53,511 bases of DNA from Deinococcus marmoris DSM 12784 (GTDB lineage: Bacteria; Deinococcota; Deinococci; Deinococcales; Deinococcaceae), in contig NZ_JNIV01000020.1 of assembly GCF_000701405.1 (NCBI RefSeq), forward strand, positions 1 through 53,511. Reading direction: 5' to 3'. How positions within the stretch are numbered: position 1 is the stretch's first letter; each line of letters opens with the position of its first letter. This document shows positions 32,677-42,445 of the stretch, piece after piece. A program made the position numbers and the translations under genes. Below the pieces are notes generated by a model. That model was not told where the DNA came from and did not search any database. It worked only from the letters and a program-made list of their open reading frames with translations.

Positions 32677-33567
32677 ATGCCCATTCCCACGTCACTTCTG
32701 GCCCTGGATATCGGCGGCACCTCCATGCGCGCCGCGCTGATGGAAGGCGGGCGGATCACCCGCCGCGCCGAGGTCCGCACCCCCAAGCCCAGCACGCCGG
32801 ACGCCGTGACCACAGCGGCGCTGGAACTGGCCGCCCCGCTTGCCCCGGAAGCTGCCGCTATCGGCGTGGCGTGCGCGGGCGCGGTGGCGGGTGGGCGCGT
32901 GACGGCCACTGCCGTCCACACCTTTCCCGGCTGGACCGACGTGCCGCTTGCCGATCAGATCGGGGCCGGGCTAAAGCTGCCCTGTGCAGCCCTGAACGAC
33001 GCCCGCGCCGCCGCCTGGGGTGAATACGTGGGGGGGGCAGGCCGGGGCACGGGCGAATTTATGTTCATCACCGTCAGCACCGGGGTGGGCGCGGGGCTGG
33101 TGCTAGGTGGGCGGCTGCATCTGGCGGGCAACGGGCTGGACGCCGAACTGGGCTTTGTCAGCGTGCCTGCGGTCTGGAAACGGGGGGCGGAGGTTGCGCC
33201 GCTGGGCGAACTGGGACCGCTGGAGTTCGAGACGAGCGGGACGGCCCTGGGCGCTCAGGCGCTGGCGCTGGGTCTGGCCGATGCCCGCGCGCTGGCCGAC
33301 GCTGCCGAAGACGGGAATGCCCAGGCGGACCTGATCTACCGCCGCTCCGCCGCGCTGATCGCGTGGAAAATCGCCGACATCGCTGCATTGCTGGGCGTCA
33401 CGCGTGTGGCTCTGGGCGGCAGCGTGGGCCTGCGGGCCGGATACCTGGACCGGGTACGCGGGAGCCTGAGCCAGTTTCCCGCCCGCTACCAACCTGAAGT
33501 CGTTCACGCCGAACTGGGCGCGGATGCCGGGCTGATCGGCGCGGGGCTGTGGGCCGGGCGAGAGTAG
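32677..33567 (+). CDS. ROK-family sugar kinase without the zinc motif
   Basis: A 296-residue kinase. LALDIGGTSMRAALME is the phosphate-binding loop, LNDARAAAWGEY carries the catalytic Asp, and VSTGVGAGLVL is the second phosphate motif. ROK enzymes phosphorylate glucose, fructose or N-acylmannosamine. The usual GH...CxCGxxGC zinc site is missing: the His of ELGH is Phe (ELGFVSV) and no cysteines follow. Such zinc-free members exist but are a minority. Its place after the polyol regulator suggests a fructokinase-like role. Confidence 0.85.
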   Translation: MPIPTSLLALDIGGTSMRAALMEGGRITRRAEVRTPKPSTPDAVTTAALELAAPLAPEAAAIGVACAGAVAGGRVTATAVHTFPGWTDVPLADQIGAGLKLPCAALNDARAAAWGEYVGGAGRGTGEFMFITVSTGVGAGLVLGGRLHLAGNGLDAELGFVSVPAVWKRGAEVAPLGELGPLEFETSGTALGAQALALGLADARALADAAEDGNAQADLIYRRSAALIAWKIADIAALLGVTRVALGGSVGLRAGYLDRVRGSLSQFPARYQPEVVHAELGADAGLIGAGLWAGRE

Positions 33568-33576
33568 ACCCCGCTC

Positions 33577-33582
33577 TATACT
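33577..33582 (+). promoter_or_regulatory. -10 box of the kynurenine operon leader
   Basis: TATACT, one base from the consensus, ends seven bases before the ATG of the short Trp-containing open reading frame. The leader peptide would therefore be translated from the very 5' end of the mRNA. No clear -35 box is visible. Confidence 0.5.
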
Positions 33583-33589
33583 CAGGGGA

Positions 33590-33697
33590 ATGTCAACCGA
33601 CAGCCTCCATCACGGCACCCGCGCCGGGGCGAACGCCATTGCCCACGCGCTGCGGGCGTGGTGGTGCGCCAAGTTGGGCCGTCCACTGCCGGGTTGA
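33590..33697 (+). CDS. Putative Trp leader peptide upstream of kynU-kynA
   Basis: A 35-codon open reading frame starting with ATG seven bases after a TATACT box. It contains tandem Trp codons (residues 24 and 25, in LRAWWCAK) and ends GRPLPG-stop. A short GC-rich stem with a T-rich tail follows at 33716-33740, before the kynureninase ATG. Tandem Trp codons ahead of tryptophan genes are the mark of ribosome-mediated attenuation (trpL) or of tryptophan-induced arrest (TnaC). Here the downstream genes degrade tryptophan. The peptide is predicted from these features only. Confidence 0.6.
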   Translation: MSTDSLHHGTRAGANAIAHALRAWWCAKLGRPLPG

Positions 33698-33715
33698 GGC
33701 GGTTTTCTTTCCACA

Positions 33716-33740
33716 CCCCGCTGCCGGGGCCGGATTTTCA
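33716..33740 (+). terminator. Putative attenuator terminator before kynU
   Basis: CCCCG (33716-33720) pairs with CGGGG (33725-33729) around a four-base loop, and CCGGATTTTCATTTT follows. The upstream strand of this stem could alternatively pair with GCGGG...GTGG around 33654-33661, next to the Trp codons. This offers a terminator/antiterminator switch. It lies 19 bases after the leader stop codon. Confidence 0.4.
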
Positions 33741-33761
33741 TTTTCACTGCGAGGTTCCACC

Positions 33762-35003
33762 ATGACCGTATTTGACCGCCTGTTCGCCGATTCCACCCTG
33801 AGCCAGTTGCAGGAAAAAGACGCCCGCGATCCGCTGGCCTACAAACGCGCCGAATTCAAATTGCCGGAGGGCGTGGTCTATCTGGACGGCAACAGCCTGG
33901 GCGCGTTGCCGCTGACCGTTCCCGCCCGCCTGGCCCGCGTGGCCGAGGAGGAATGGGGTGGTCAGCTCATCCGCTCGTGGACCGCCAATGCTGAAGCAGC
34001 CCAGGACTGGATGAACCTGCCGGACCGTGTGGCCGCCAAGATTGCCCCGTTGATCGGCGCGGGGGCGCACGAAGTCGCGGTGGGCGACAGCACCAGCGTC
34101 AACATCTTCAAGCTGCTGGCCGCCGCGCTGCACATGGCCCCGCCTGAGCGCCGGGTGATCCTGACTGACGCCGACAACTTCCCCACGGACCTGTACATGG
34201 CGCAGGGCCTGAACGCGCTGCTGGGGGAGAAGTACGAGCTGCGGCCTGTGCCATCTGCCGAACTGGAAGCCAACCTGAGTGAAGACGTCGCCCTGACCCT
34301 GCTGACCGAGGTGGATTACCGCACGGGCCACCGGCTGGACATGGCGGGCCTGACGGCCAAAGCGCACCAGCACGGCATCCTGACGGTGTGGGATCTGGCA
34401 CATTCTGCCGGGGCCTTCCCGGTGGACCTGAACGGCGCGGGCGCAGATTTCGCGGTGGGCTGCGGCTACAAATTTCTCAACGGCGGCCCCGGCGCACCCA
34501 GTTTTCTGTTCGTCGCAGAGCGTCATCAGGACTCGGCCCGCGCTTTCCTGAGCGGCTGGATGGGCCACGCCGACCCCTTTGAGATGGCCCGCGAATTTAC
34601 CCCCGCCCCCGGCGCACGGCGCTACGTGGTGGGCACACCGACGGTCCTGAGCCTGAGTGCGCTGGACGCCGCGCTGGACGTGTTCGCGGATGTGGACATG
34701 AACGTTTTGCGGGCCAAATCGCTCTCGCTGACCGACACGTTTATGGAGTTGATGGAACCGCTGACGGCCCAGTACCCGCTGACGCTGGTAACGCCCCGCA
34801 ACCACGACGAGCGCGGCAGTCAGGTCTCCTACAGGCATCCGCAGGCGCGGGAAGTGATGCAAAAGCTGATCGAGAGCGGCATCCTGGGCGACTACCGCAC
34901 GCCGGACATCCTGCGCTTCGGCTTCACGCCGCTGTACCACTCGCACGCGGACGTGTGGCGGGCCGTGCAGGGCATTAAACAGGTCTTAGCAGGAGGCGCA
35001 TGA
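33762..35003 (+). CDS. kynU: Kynureninase
   Basis: A 413-residue PLP enzyme that cleaves kynurenine to anthranilate and alanine. The Schiff-base Lys237 is in GCGYKFLNGGPG and the pyridine-binding Asp211 in TVWDLAHSAGAFPVDL. LDGNSLGALP near residue 41 is a family signature. Length matches known kynureninases. ATG at 33762 has GAGG seven bases upstream. Its stop overlaps the next gene (ATGA). An arylformamidase (kynB) is not in view, so the middle step of the pathway is encoded elsewhere. Confidence 0.93.
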   Translation: MTVFDRLFADSTLSQLQEKDARDPLAYKRAEFKLPEGVVYLDGNSLGALPLTVPARLARVAEEEWGGQLIRSWTANAEAAQDWMNLPDRVAAKIAPLIGAGAHEVAVGDSTSVNIFKLLAAALHMAPPERRVILTDADNFPTDLYMAQGLNALLGEKYELRPVPSAELEANLSEDVALTLLTEVDYRTGHRLDMAGLTAKAHQHGILTVWDLAHSAGAFPVDLNGAGADFAVGCGYKFLNGGPGAPSFLFVAERHQDSARAFLSGWMGHADPFEMAREFTPAPGARRYVVGTPTVLSLSALDAALDVFADVDMNVLRAKSLSLTDTFMELMEPLTAQYPLTLVTPRNHDERGSQVSYRHPQAREVMQKLIESGILGDYRTPDILRFGFTPLYHSHADVWRAVQGIKQVLAGGA

Positions 35004-35830
35004 CTGACCAGAATGCTCCCGAACGCGCCTATACCGACTTTTCCAAAAGCCTCAGCTACGGCGATTACCTGCAACTGGATACGCTCAAGGCCGCGCATCA
35101 GCCGATTACCGAGGCACACGACGAGCACCTGTTCATCACCGTTCACCACGTCTCGGAAGTGTGGCTGGAGCTGATCGTGCGCGAACTCGGGGCAGCCATG
35201 CGCCTGCTGGAAGGCGGCATCACCGACGCGCCGCTGAAGATGCTGACCCGTGTGGTGCGCGCTCAGGAGCAACTGACCAACGCCTGGGAAGTCCTGAAGA
35301 CCATGACCCCTGCCGATTATCTGCAATTCCGGCACGCCTTCGGGCAGGCGTCGGGTTTCCAGTCGGCCAGTTACCGCACGGTGGAATTCCTGCTGGGCAA
35401 CCGACGCGCCGTGCTGCTGCGCCCTCACGAACATCGCCCGGACCTGCATGGCCCGCTGGAGGCCGTGCTGAACGCCCCCAGCGTCTACGATCTGGCCCTG
35501 AAACTGCTGGCCGAACGCGGGCTGCCTGTGCCGGACGAGGTGCTTCACCGTGACCTGACCCTGCCCCCGGTCCTGAACGAAACGGTGCTGGAATCCTGGC
35601 TGACCGTCTACCGCGATCCGCAGACCTACTGGGACCTGTACGAGCTGGCCGAGAAGTTGCTGGACGTGGAGGACAACTTCCGGCGCTGGCGCTTTAACCA
35701 CCTGACCACCGTGGAGCGCACGATTGGCTTCAAGGCGGGTTCGGGCGGCACCAGCGGCGCGGGCTACCTGCGCGGCGTGCTGGGTGTGGTGCTGTTCCCG
35801 GAATTGTGGGAAGTGCGGACGCGGCTATAG
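35000..35830 (+). CDS. kynA: Tryptophan 2,3-dioxygenase
   Basis: A 276-residue heme dioxygenase that opens the indole ring of tryptophan to give N-formylkynurenine. ITVHHVSEVWLELI holds the substrate-side His (49 or 50), Arg111 is in LQFRHAFGQASGFQS, the proximal heme His234 is in RWRFNHLTTVERTIGF, and GSGGTSGAGYLR closes the active site. It overlaps kynureninase by four bases, so both are expressed together under the upstream leader. Confidence 0.93.
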   Translation: MTDQNAPERAYTDFSKSLSYGDYLQLDTLKAAHQPITEAHDEHLFITVHHVSEVWLELIVRELGAAMRLLEGGITDAPLKMLTRVVRAQEQLTNAWEVLKTMTPADYLQFRHAFGQASGFQSASYRTVEFLLGNRRAVLLRPHEHRPDLHGPLEAVLNAPSVYDLALKLLAERGLPVPDEVLHRDLTLPPVLNETVLESWLTVYRDPQTYWDLYELAEKLLDVEDNFRRWRFNHLTTVERTIGFKAGSGGTSGAGYLRGVLGVVLFPELWEVRTRL

Positions 35831-35912
35831 GACAGAATTGAACCCAGATTGCTCAGCCAGCGTACTGAGAATATCCGCCCGTTCAGACCGCCGACTTTCA
35901 AGAGGAGTTCCC

Positions 35913-36398
35913 ATGTCAAAATTCCCGACTCTATTGAGCGCCGCTACCCTGGCTGCCGCCCTCACCGCCAATCTTGGCCTCGCTTCCGCCGGAGGGGCAG
36001 CGCCAGTGGCCAGTGGCCTGATCAGTTTGCCCAGCACCTACAGCGTGGGCGAGACGCTGGACCGGGTAACAAGTGCGGCGGCGGCCCTGGATTTTGGCGT
36101 GGCCGCACGCATCAACCACGCCCAAGCGGCGCAGAAGGTGGGTCTGGAACTGCGCCCCACCGAGGTGCTGCTGGTGGGCAACCCGAAGGGCGGCACGACG
36201 CTGATGCAGTGCGCGCAGACGGTGGCGATTGACCTGCCCGTCAAATTCCTGTCGTATCAGGACGCCGCCGGGCAGGTCTGGCTGACCTACAACGATCTGG
36301 CCTACCTGATGTCACGCCACAATGCGGTGGGTTGCAACGAGGCATTTGCCAAAGCGGGCGGCGCGCTGAAGATGATCGCCATGAACGCGCTGAAGTAG
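35913..36398 (+). CDS. Secreted DUF302-domain protein
   Basis: A 162-residue protein with an N-terminal signal peptide (to about residue 26, ending LGLASA) and a DUF302 fold. Typical patterns are SVGETLDRVTSAAAALDFGVAARINH, RPTEVLLVGNPKGGTTLMQ and ALDLPVK-like AIDLPVKFL, followed by VWLTYND. DUF302 domains are small alpha/beta dimers of unknown chemistry. AGAGGAG precedes the ATG. It follows kynA after 82 bases and is ended by a strong hairpin. A link to tryptophan metabolism is not evident. Confidence 0.8.
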   Translation: MSKFPTLLSAATLAAALTANLGLASAGGAAPVASGLISLPSTYSVGETLDRVTSAAAALDFGVAARINHAQAAQKVGLELRPTEVLLVGNPKGGTTLMQCAQTVAIDLPVKFLSYQDAAGQVWLTYNDLAYLMSRHNAVGCNEAFAKAGGALKMIAMNALK

Positions 36399-36409
36399 GG
36401 CGGCGCGGA

Positions 36410-36455
36410 CAAACGCGAAGGGTCCCGCCGTCATAGCCGGGACCCTTCGCGTTTG
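36410..36455. terminator. Strong bidirectional terminator
   Basis: An 18-bp perfect stem (left arm CAAACGCGAAGGGTCCCG at 36410-36427, right arm 36438-36455) with a ten-base loop. The outer AAA/TTT pairs give short T-runs in either direction. It separates the rightward DUF302 gene from the leftward xylB, whose stop codon is 18 bases away. Confidence 0.85.
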
Positions 36456-36472
36456 CTCTGAAAAATTGCGGT

Positions 36473-37957
36473 TCAGGCGTTGAGGTCAGGCAATGCCGCC
36501 AGCGCCTGCTCATGCTGTTTCAAAGCCTGCCCCATCGGCTGCGCGGCCACGGCCTCTCCCCCCGGCCTGAGCGTGTCCATCACCGCTTTCAGATCGGGAA
36601 ACAGTCCGGCGGCAGGCATGGCGAGCAGGGCCGCGCCCTCTGCCGCACCGGGAGCATGTTCAATGTGCTGGACAGGCAATTCCAGCGCGCCGCTGACCAT
36701 GCCCAGCCACAGGTCACTGCGTGCGCCGCCGCCCGTGGAGAGCAGCGTGGTCAGACTGGAAAGGGGCTGCATCACCCTGTACGTGTCAGACAGGGCGCAG
36801 ACCGTGCCTTCCAGCAGCGCGCGAACCAAGTGTGGGCGGCGGTGCGCCAGACTCAGGCCAGACCATGAGCCGCGCAAGTCGGGATTCATCAGCGGGCTGC
36901 GTTCCCCGGCAAGGTAAGGGAGGAAGGTCACGCCCTCCGCACCGTCCGGGACCGTTCCAGCCTCGGCCAGCAGGTCCGCAAAATCCGTTTCGGGAGCCAG
37001 CGCATCATGGAACCATTGCAGCGCCCCGGCGCAGGCCAGCGTGACGCCCAGCAGGTTGTAGCCGCCGTCGGCGTGGGCGAACAGGTGGACGCGGCCCTGC
37101 GGATCGGGGGTAGGCGTGTCCAGCGGGGCGAACAGCACGCCGCTGGTGCCCAGGCTGACGCTGCCCACGCCGGGGCGGTGTGCGCCCAGGCCCAGGCCAA
37201 TCCCCGCCGCCGCATTGTCGCCGCCACCCGCCACAATTTTCAGGTCAACAGGCAGTCCGGTTTGCGCCGCCATCTCAGGCAGAATCTGCCCCACCACCGC
37301 CCAGGAATCCACCACCTCTGGGAATAGGTCCACGTTCAGAGAAAGGGCGTTCAAGACTTCCGTATCCCACGTCTTATTCGTCAGATTCAGCGCCCCGATG
37401 CCCGAAGCATCCGATGGCTCGGTGAAGAAATTCCCGGTCAGCACGTAGCCCAGGTAATCCTTGGGCAGCAGCACTTTGTGCAGGCGGGCGAAGTTCTCCG
37501 GCTCGGCCTGACGGAGCCACAGCACCTTGGGCAACTGAAATCCAGTCACGGCGCGGTTGCCCGTGCGGGCGATCAGCTCCTCACGCGGAATCTTAGCCTC
37601 AATCTCATCCACCGCCGCCCCGGTACGCTGATCGTTCCAGAGGGGCGCGGGGCGAATCACCTCGCCGTCCGCGTCCAGAAAGACCGCGCCATGCATCTGC
37701 CCGCTGAGGCCCAGGGCCAGCGGCGTGCGGCCATCTGCTTTCAACGTCCCAGCCAGTTCTTTAAGCGCGTCCAGAGTGGCTGACGCCCAGTCCTGCGGGC
37801 GCTGCTCAGTCCAGCCGGGCTGAGGCGTCAGCAGGGGATAGGTGCGCGTGGTGCTGGCGACAACTGCCCCGCCCGCGTCCAGCGCCACAGCCTTGACGCC
37901 GCTGGTGCCGATGTCAATGCCCAGCGTGACTGGCTGGGTTTTGACGGGCTGGCTCAC
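36473..37957 (-). CDS. xylB: Xylulokinase
   Basis: A 494-residue FGGY kinase that makes D-xylulose 5-phosphate. [15 protein letters not shown] is the phosphate loop, [14 protein letters not shown] and [10 protein letters not shown] are xylulokinase motifs with the substrate Met/His and Asp, and [17 protein letters not shown] lies in the C-terminal ATP domain. GTG at 37957 overlaps the xylA stop codon. It ends the leftward xylose operon at a strong terminator. It could also take xylulose made from arabitol or xylitol by the polyol dehydrogenases. Confidence 0.92.
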   Translation of the reverse strand: MSQPVKTQPVTLGIDIGTSGVKAVALDAGGAVVASTTRTYPLLTPQPGWTEQRPQDWASATLDALKELAGTLKADGRTPLALGLSGQMHGAVFLDADGEVIRPAPLWNDQRTGAAVDEIEAKIPREELIARTGNRAVTGFQLPKVLWLRQAEPENFARLHKVLLPKDYLGYVLTGNFFTEPSDASGIGALNLTNKTWDTEVLNALSLNVDLFPEVVDSWAVVGQILPEMAAQTGLPVDLKIVAGGGDNAAAGIGLGLGAHRPGVGSVSLGTSGVLFAPLDTPTPDPQGRVHLFAHADGGYNLLGVTLACAGALQWFHDALAPETDFADLLAEAGTVPDGAEGVTFLPYLAGERSPLMNPDLRGSWSGLSLAHRRPHLVRALLEGTVCALSDTYRVMQPLSSLTTLLSTGGGARSDLWLGMVSGALELPVQHIEHAPGAAEGAALLAMPAAGLFPDLKAVMDTLRPGGEAVAAQPMGQALKQHEQALAALPDLNA

Positions 37958-39120
37958 CCGCGCACGCCCATCAGCAGCTCAATGGTCATCTGGTCCAGGG
38001 CTTCCAGACCCAGCCCACGCACGCCCAGCGCCTCACGGTCAAATTCGCGGTTCTTGAGGGCCTCGGCATTCTCGGGCGAGAACTTGCTCAGGGTGGCCAG
38101 CTCCGTGTCCTCCACGCGGTACGCCTCCAGCGCCGCCGTGATCTCGGGATCGGCATGGAACTGCGCCACCTTGTCCTTGAGAATCAGGTAGGTCCGCATA
38201 CAGCCGCGCGCAAAGGCCCACACGCCCGCCTCGTCCTCGGTCCGCAGGGCGTGGGCGTCAAAGTGCAGCGGGCCGCTGTAACCCGTGTCTTCCAACAGCA
38301 TGACCGTAAAGAACGCGCCCTTGATGTTCTCCGCGCCGAAACGCAGATCCTGGTCAAAGCGGCCCATCTTCTGATCGTTCAGGTCAATGTGGAACAGCTT
38401 ACCCGCATCCAGCGCCTGAGCAATGGCATGCGGAAAGCTGAGGCCCGCCATCGTCTCGTGGGCAAATTCGGGGTTGACGCCGAACAATTCCGGTTTGTCC
38501 AGCGTGGGAATGAAGCCCAGAGCGCTGCCCACGGTGGGCAGGAAGATGTCAGCGCGCGGCTCGTTGGGCTTGGGTTCCAGCGCGAAGCGGTAGCCGTAGC
38601 CCTGCGATTCGCTGTATTCGGCCAGAAAGTTGAGGCTCTCGCGGAACCACGCCAGCGCGTCCAGCAGCTTGCCGCCCGCGTCCACCTCGGTTCCCTCGCG
38701 GCCCCCCCAGAACACGTAGGTTTTTGCGCCCAACTCGGCCCCCAGGTCCATAGAGCGCATGGTCTTTTGCAGGGCGTAGGCGCGAACTCGGCGGTCCGCA
38801 CTGGTGAACGCGCCGTCCTTGAACGCCGGGTCGCCAAACAGGTTGGTAGTCGCCATCGGCACCTTCAGCCCGGTTTCAGCCAGCGCAGCTTTCAGGTCTG
38901 AAACAATCCTGTCGCGCTCGGCAGCCGTGGCGTCAATCGGCACCAGATCGTTGTCGTGCAGGTTAATGCCCGATGCGCCCAGTTCGGCCAGCTTCCGCAC
39001 GATGTACGGTGCGCTGATCGGCTGCCGGGTGGGTTCCCCGAATGGATCGCGTCCGACGTTGCCGACGGTCCAGAGGCCAAAGGTAAAACGGTCTGCGGCG
39101 GTGGGGGTAAAGTTGGTCAT
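37954..39120 (-). CDS. xylA: Xylose isomerase
   Basis: A 388-residue class I xylose isomerase (the short form of actinobacteria and Thermus). [14 protein letters not shown] carries the Trp/Gly-rich active-site loop, [11 protein letters not shown] and [12 protein letters not shown] hold metal and substrate ligands, and [20 protein letters not shown] the second metal site. ATG at 39120 has TAGGAG upstream. A LacI-type operator lies 18 bases before the start. xylB follows with a four-base overlap. Confidence 0.93.
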   Translation of the reverse strand: MTNFTPTAADRFTFGLWTVGNVGRDPFGEPTRQPISAPYIVRKLAELGASGINLHDNDLVPIDATAAERDRIVSDLKAALAETGLKVPMATTNLFGDPAFKDGAFTSADRRVRAYALQKTMRSMDLGAELGAKTYVFWGGREGTEVDAGGKLLDALAWFRESLNFLAEYSESQGYGYRFALEPKPNEPRADIFLPTVGSALGFIPTLDKPELFGVNPEFAHETMAGLSFPHAIAQALDAGKLFHIDLNDQKMGRFDQDLRFGAENIKGAFFTVMLLEDTGYSGPLHFDAHALRTEDEAGVWAFARGCMRTYLILKDKVAQFHADPEITAALEAYRVEDTELATLSKFSPENAEALKNREFDREALGVRGLGLEALDQMTIELLMGVRG

Positions 39121-39138
39121 GGTTCTCCTAGGGTACAA

Positions 39139-39152
39139 CGAAAACGATTTCA
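39139..39152. promoter_or_regulatory. LacI-type operator upstream of xylA
   Basis: CGAAAACGATTTCA differs at two positions from the perfect palindrome CGAAATCGATTTCG at 49788-49801. It lies between the ABC ATPase gene and xylA, where it could block an internal xylA promoter. Confidence 0.6.
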
Positions 39153-39187
39153 GTTTGATTTGAGCAGAGTGGCAGTGGGCAGAACGT

Positions 39188-39967
39188 CTAGAGCGTCAGC
39201 ACATCCCGCCCCGGCAACTTGCCCGCGATGATCATCTCCAGCACCTCGTCCTGCGTGATCTGTGAGGTCAGGGCGCTGCCCACCACTTTCCCGTTTTTCA
39301 TAACGGTCACGCGGTCTGCCAGATCGAACACGTCATGCATGTCGTGGCTGATCAGGAAGATGCCCACGCCCTCGGTCTTCAGCGATTTGATCAGCTCGTT
39401 GACCTGATGCGTTTCCTGCGGCCCCAGGGCGGCGGTGGGTTCGTCCATGATCAGCACTCTGGCCTTGAAATAAATGGCCCGGCTGATGGCGATACACTGG
39501 CGCTGCCCGCCCGACAGGTTAAAAACGGGTTTCTTGAGGTCCGGCAGATTGACCTTCAGGCGGTCCAGCACCTTGCGGGCCTCCAGCTCCATCGTGTCCT
39601 CGTCCAGCGTGCCACCACGCAGCAACTCGCGCCCCAGGAAAATGTTGGCCGCCACATCCAGGTTGTCGGCCAGCGCCAGATTCTGGTAAATGGTTTCAAT
39701 CCCCAGCTTCTGCGCGGCGCGGGGGCTGGTCAGTTTCACCTCCTGCCCGTTCATCAGTATCTGCCCGGCGTCGGCGGTGTACGCCCCGGAAAGCATCTTG
39801 ATCAGGGTGGACTTGCCCGCGCCGTTGTGGCCCAGCAATCCCAGCACCTCACCGGGGGCCAGGCTGATGTTCACGTCCTCCAGCGCGTGGATCCCGCCGA
39901 AACTCTTGGAGATGCCACGCGCCTCCACCAGCGGAGTGACGCTGTTAGGGGAAAAGGCTGCGCTCAT
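39188..39967 (-). CDS. Sugar ABC transporter ATPase, single-domain (XylG/FrcA-like)
   Basis: A 259-residue ATPase with one nucleotide-binding domain: GHNGAGKST (Walker A), [15 protein letters not shown] (signature) and [13 protein letters not shown] (Walker B). XylG and RbsA of E. coli carry two such domains in about 500 residues, so this is the half-size form that must dimerise. ATG at 39967 overlaps the permease stop codon. It energises uptake by the permease and binding protein encoded upstream, inferred to carry xylose. Confidence 0.88.
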   Translation of the reverse strand: MSAAFSPNSVTPLVEARGISKSFGGIHALEDVNISLAPGEVLGLLGHNGAGKSTLIKMLSGAYTADAGQILMNGQEVKLTSPRAAQKLGIETIYQNLALADNLDVAANIFLGRELLRGGTLDEDTMELEARKVLDRLKVNLPDLKKPVFNLSGGQRQCIAISRAIYFKARVLIMDEPTAALGPQETHQVNELIKSLKTEGVGIFLISHDMHDVFDLADRVTVMKNGKVVGSALTSQITQDEVLEMIIAGKLPGRDVLTL

Positions 39968-41187
39968 TTGGCCCGCCTGCGCTGGAAGATGCCGTCCAGC
40001 GTGACCGCCAGCATCAGCACCAATCCCTGCACCACGTTCTGCCACGCGCTGGGCAGATCCAGCAGCAACATGCCGTTGATCAGGCTCGCCATCAGAATCG
40101 CTCCCAGAAATGCGCCGGGAATGCTGCCCGTGCCGCCCGCCAGCGATGTTCCGCCAATAACGGCCGCCGCGATCACGCTCAGTTCGGCCAGGGTGCCGGT
40201 GGAGTTGGTCCCGGCGTTCAGACGGGCCGTTTGAATCGCCCCGGCCAGGGCGGCCAGCATGCCCATGATGCCGAAGACCAGAATGGTCAGGCGGGTGGTG
40301 TTGATCCCGGCCAGCCGCGCGGCTTCCGGGTTACCGCCGTAGGCGAACACATAGCGGCCAAAACGGGTGGCGCGGACCACCCACATCATGATTGCCGTGA
40401 CCGCCAGCATGATCAGCACCGGCACCGGCATCCCGCGTGGCAGGCCGCTGCGGGGATCGGGGTAGCTATTCATCACCAGCACGAAGGCCAGCACCAGCGC
40501 CAGCGTGACGCCCGTGAAGGCGAATTGCAGGGTGGCGGAGCGGTTGGGCAGCCCGCGTCTGGCCCGCTGCTGATAGTTCCGCAGGTCCGTCCACACGATG
40601 GCCGCCGCGATCAGCACGCCCACGCCCCAGCTTGCCGGGCCGCCAATCGAGCCGTTCAGGCCGCCGCCCAGAATCTGGAAGGTCTCGGTCAGGGGCGCAA
40701 CCGTCTGGCCGCTGGTCAGCAGCCACGCGCCGCCCCGGAAGATCAGCAGGCCGCCCAGGGTGACGATAAAGGACGGCACGCCCAGCAGCGCCACCCACGT
40801 TCCCTGCAACATGCCGATGCCCAGCCCCAGCAGCAGCCCCAGCGCCAGCGTGAGCAGCGCGCCCCACCACGTATCCTCCGTGAACACCCGGATGTTCAGG
40901 ACCGCCATCGCCATCCCCGTGAAGCCCAGGATGGACCCGATGGACAGGTCAATGTTGCGCATCACGATGACCAGCACCATGCCGCTGACCATCACGCCCA
41001 CCGACGCGGTCTGCACCGACAGGTTCCACAAATTGCGCGAGGTGATGAAGACCCCGCCGGTCAGCAGGTTAAAAGCGATCCAGATTCCGGCAATCGCCAG
41101 CACCATGAACAGCAGGCGGCCATCAATCCCCAGTTGCGCCAGTAATCGCTTAGGCGGCGTGGTTGGAACGGTCTTGACACTTTGCAT
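39964..41187 (-). CDS. Sugar ABC transporter permease (XylH type)
   Basis: A 407-residue permease of the RbsC/XylH family with ten or more hydrophobic segments, including [19 protein letters not shown] and [21 protein letters not shown]. The gene order binding protein, permease, ATPase, xylA, xylB points to xylose. A cytoplasmic insertion rich in Arg ([14 protein letters not shown]) and one further helix make it longer than RbsC, as is usual for XylH. Confidence 0.9.
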   Translation of the reverse strand: MQSVKTVPTTPPKRLLAQLGIDGRLLFMVLAIAGIWIAFNLLTGGVFITSRNLWNLSVQTASVGVMVSGMVLVIVMRNIDLSIGSILGFTGMAMAVLNIRVFTEDTWWGALLTLALGLLLGLGIGMLQGTWVALLGVPSFIVTLGGLLIFRGGAWLLTSGQTVAPLTETFQILGGGLNGSIGGPASWGVGVLIAAAIVWTDLRNYQQRARRGLPNRSATLQFAFTGVTLALVLAFVLVMNSYPDPRSGLPRGMPVPVLIMLAVTAIMMWVVRATRFGRYVFAYGGNPEAARLAGINTTRLTILVFGIMGMLAALAGAIQTARLNAGTNSTGTLAELSVIAAAVIGGTSLAGGTGSIPGAFLGAILMASLINGMLLLDLPSAWQNVVQGLVLMLAVTLDGIFQRRRAK

Positions 41188-41222
41188 AGTCCTCCAGGCC
41201 GCAGTAGGAGCGGCATGCGAAA

Positions 41223-41263
41223 GGGGAAATGACGGGCGACAGACTGGCCCTGTTCATTTCCCC
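41223..41263 (-). terminator. Hairpin between xylose binding-protein and permease genes
   Basis: GGGGAAATGA (41223-41232) is perfectly reversed at 41254-41263, a ten-bp stem whose interior can also pair in part. It lies directly after the binding-protein gene, in the same position as the hairpin in the polyol operon. It probably favours binding-protein mRNA over the permease part. Confidence 0.55.
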
Positions 41264-41281
41264 CTGAAACGGTCTAGGGGT

Positions 41282-42325
41282 TTAGCGGCAGGCTGCCGGG
41301 GCCGCAGCGCCCGTCACGCCGTTGCAGATTTCGGCCTTGGTGGCCCACTTGGCGGTGATCAGCGTGCCGAGGTTGGCCTTGGTGACCACCACCGGCTTCA
41401 GGAGAATGCTGGACACGGCCACCTTCCTAGGGCCACCGTTAAAGGTGCTGCTGCCCTTGACGGCATTGACCTTGGTGCCGCCCGCCAGTTGCACGGCGAT
41501 CTTGGCCGCTTCCGTTCCCAGCGTGCGCGAGTCCTTCCAGACGGTGCCCGTTTGCAGTCCTCTGGCAATCCGGTTCAGGGCGGCCTTGTCGGCGTCCTGA
41601 CCCGAGACGGGAATCTTACCCGCCAGCCCCACGCCCGCCAGTGCCGAGACCGCGCCCCCTGCCGTGCCGTCATTGGAGGCCACCACCGCGTCAATCTTGT
41701 TCTGGTTGGCGGTCAGCATCTGCTCCATGTTGCGCTGGGCGATCTCGGGCTGCCAGCCTTCAGTGAACTGGCTGCCCACGTTCTTGATCGCGCCGGACTT
41801 GATCGCCTTGTCCAGCACTTCCAGTTGCCCAGCGTACAGCAGCGCCGCGTTGGGATCGCTGGGACTGCCCTTGATAAAGGCGTAATTGCCCTTGGGCTTG
41901 GCGTTCAGGATCATCCTGGCCTGCAAGCGCCCGACTTCCTTGTTGTCAAAGGAGATGTAAAAAGCCCAGGGGTCTTCAATCAGGCGGTCATACGAAACGA
42001 CGGGGATGCCGTCGGCCTTGGCCTTGGCAATGGCGGGCAGCACGGCCTCGGTGTCCTGGGCCAGCACCAGCAGCACGGTTGCGCCGCGCGTCACCAGACT
42101 TTCAATGTCCGAGAGCTGTTTTTCGTTGGAACTCTGGGCATCGGCGCTGATGTACTTGGCCCCCAGCTTGTCCAGTTGGGCCTTGATCGCCGCTTCATCG
42201 GTCTTCCAGCGCTCCTCCTGAAAATTGGACCAACTGACGCCCACCACCACTTGCTTCTGTGCCAGTGCGGGCGAGGCGAGAAGGCTCAGGCCAAGAACTG
42301 CGGTTAAAATGCCCATTCGTTTCAT
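41282..42325 (-). CDS. xylF: Xylose ABC transporter substrate-binding protein
   Basis: A 347-residue periplasmic sugar-binding protein. The signal peptide ends [11 protein letters not shown] near residue 22. [47 protein letters not shown] residues and [10 protein letters not shown] closely follow XylF. ATG at 42325 has AAGGAG upstream. It is the first gene behind the promoter/operator at 42446-42495. Confidence 0.85.
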   Translation of the reverse strand: MKRMGILTAVLGLSLLASPALAQKQVVVGVSWSNFQEERWKTDEAAIKAQLDKLGAKYISADAQSSNEKQLSDIESLVTRGATVLLVLAQDTEAVLPAIAKAKADGIPVVSYDRLIEDPWAFYISFDNKEVGRLQARMILNAKPKGNYAFIKGSPSDPNAALLYAGQLEVLDKAIKSGAIKNVGSQFTEGWQPEIAQRNMEQMLTANQNKIDAVVASNDGTAGGAVSALAGVGLAGKIPVSGQDADKAALNRIARGLQTGTVWKDSRTLGTEAAKIAVQLAGGTKVNAVKGSSTFNGGPRKVAVSSILLKPVVVTKANLGTLITAKWATKAEICNGVTGAAAPAACR

Positions 42326-42445
42326 AGAACTCCTTGATAGGGCGCTTTGCGCCAGTAGACAGAGAAATAAAATTAGACAACCCCATAGGGCTGAATCAAG
42401 GCGAAGAGGGCAACTTTCAGGGGAAGTCTCAACAGTTTGAGTTAA

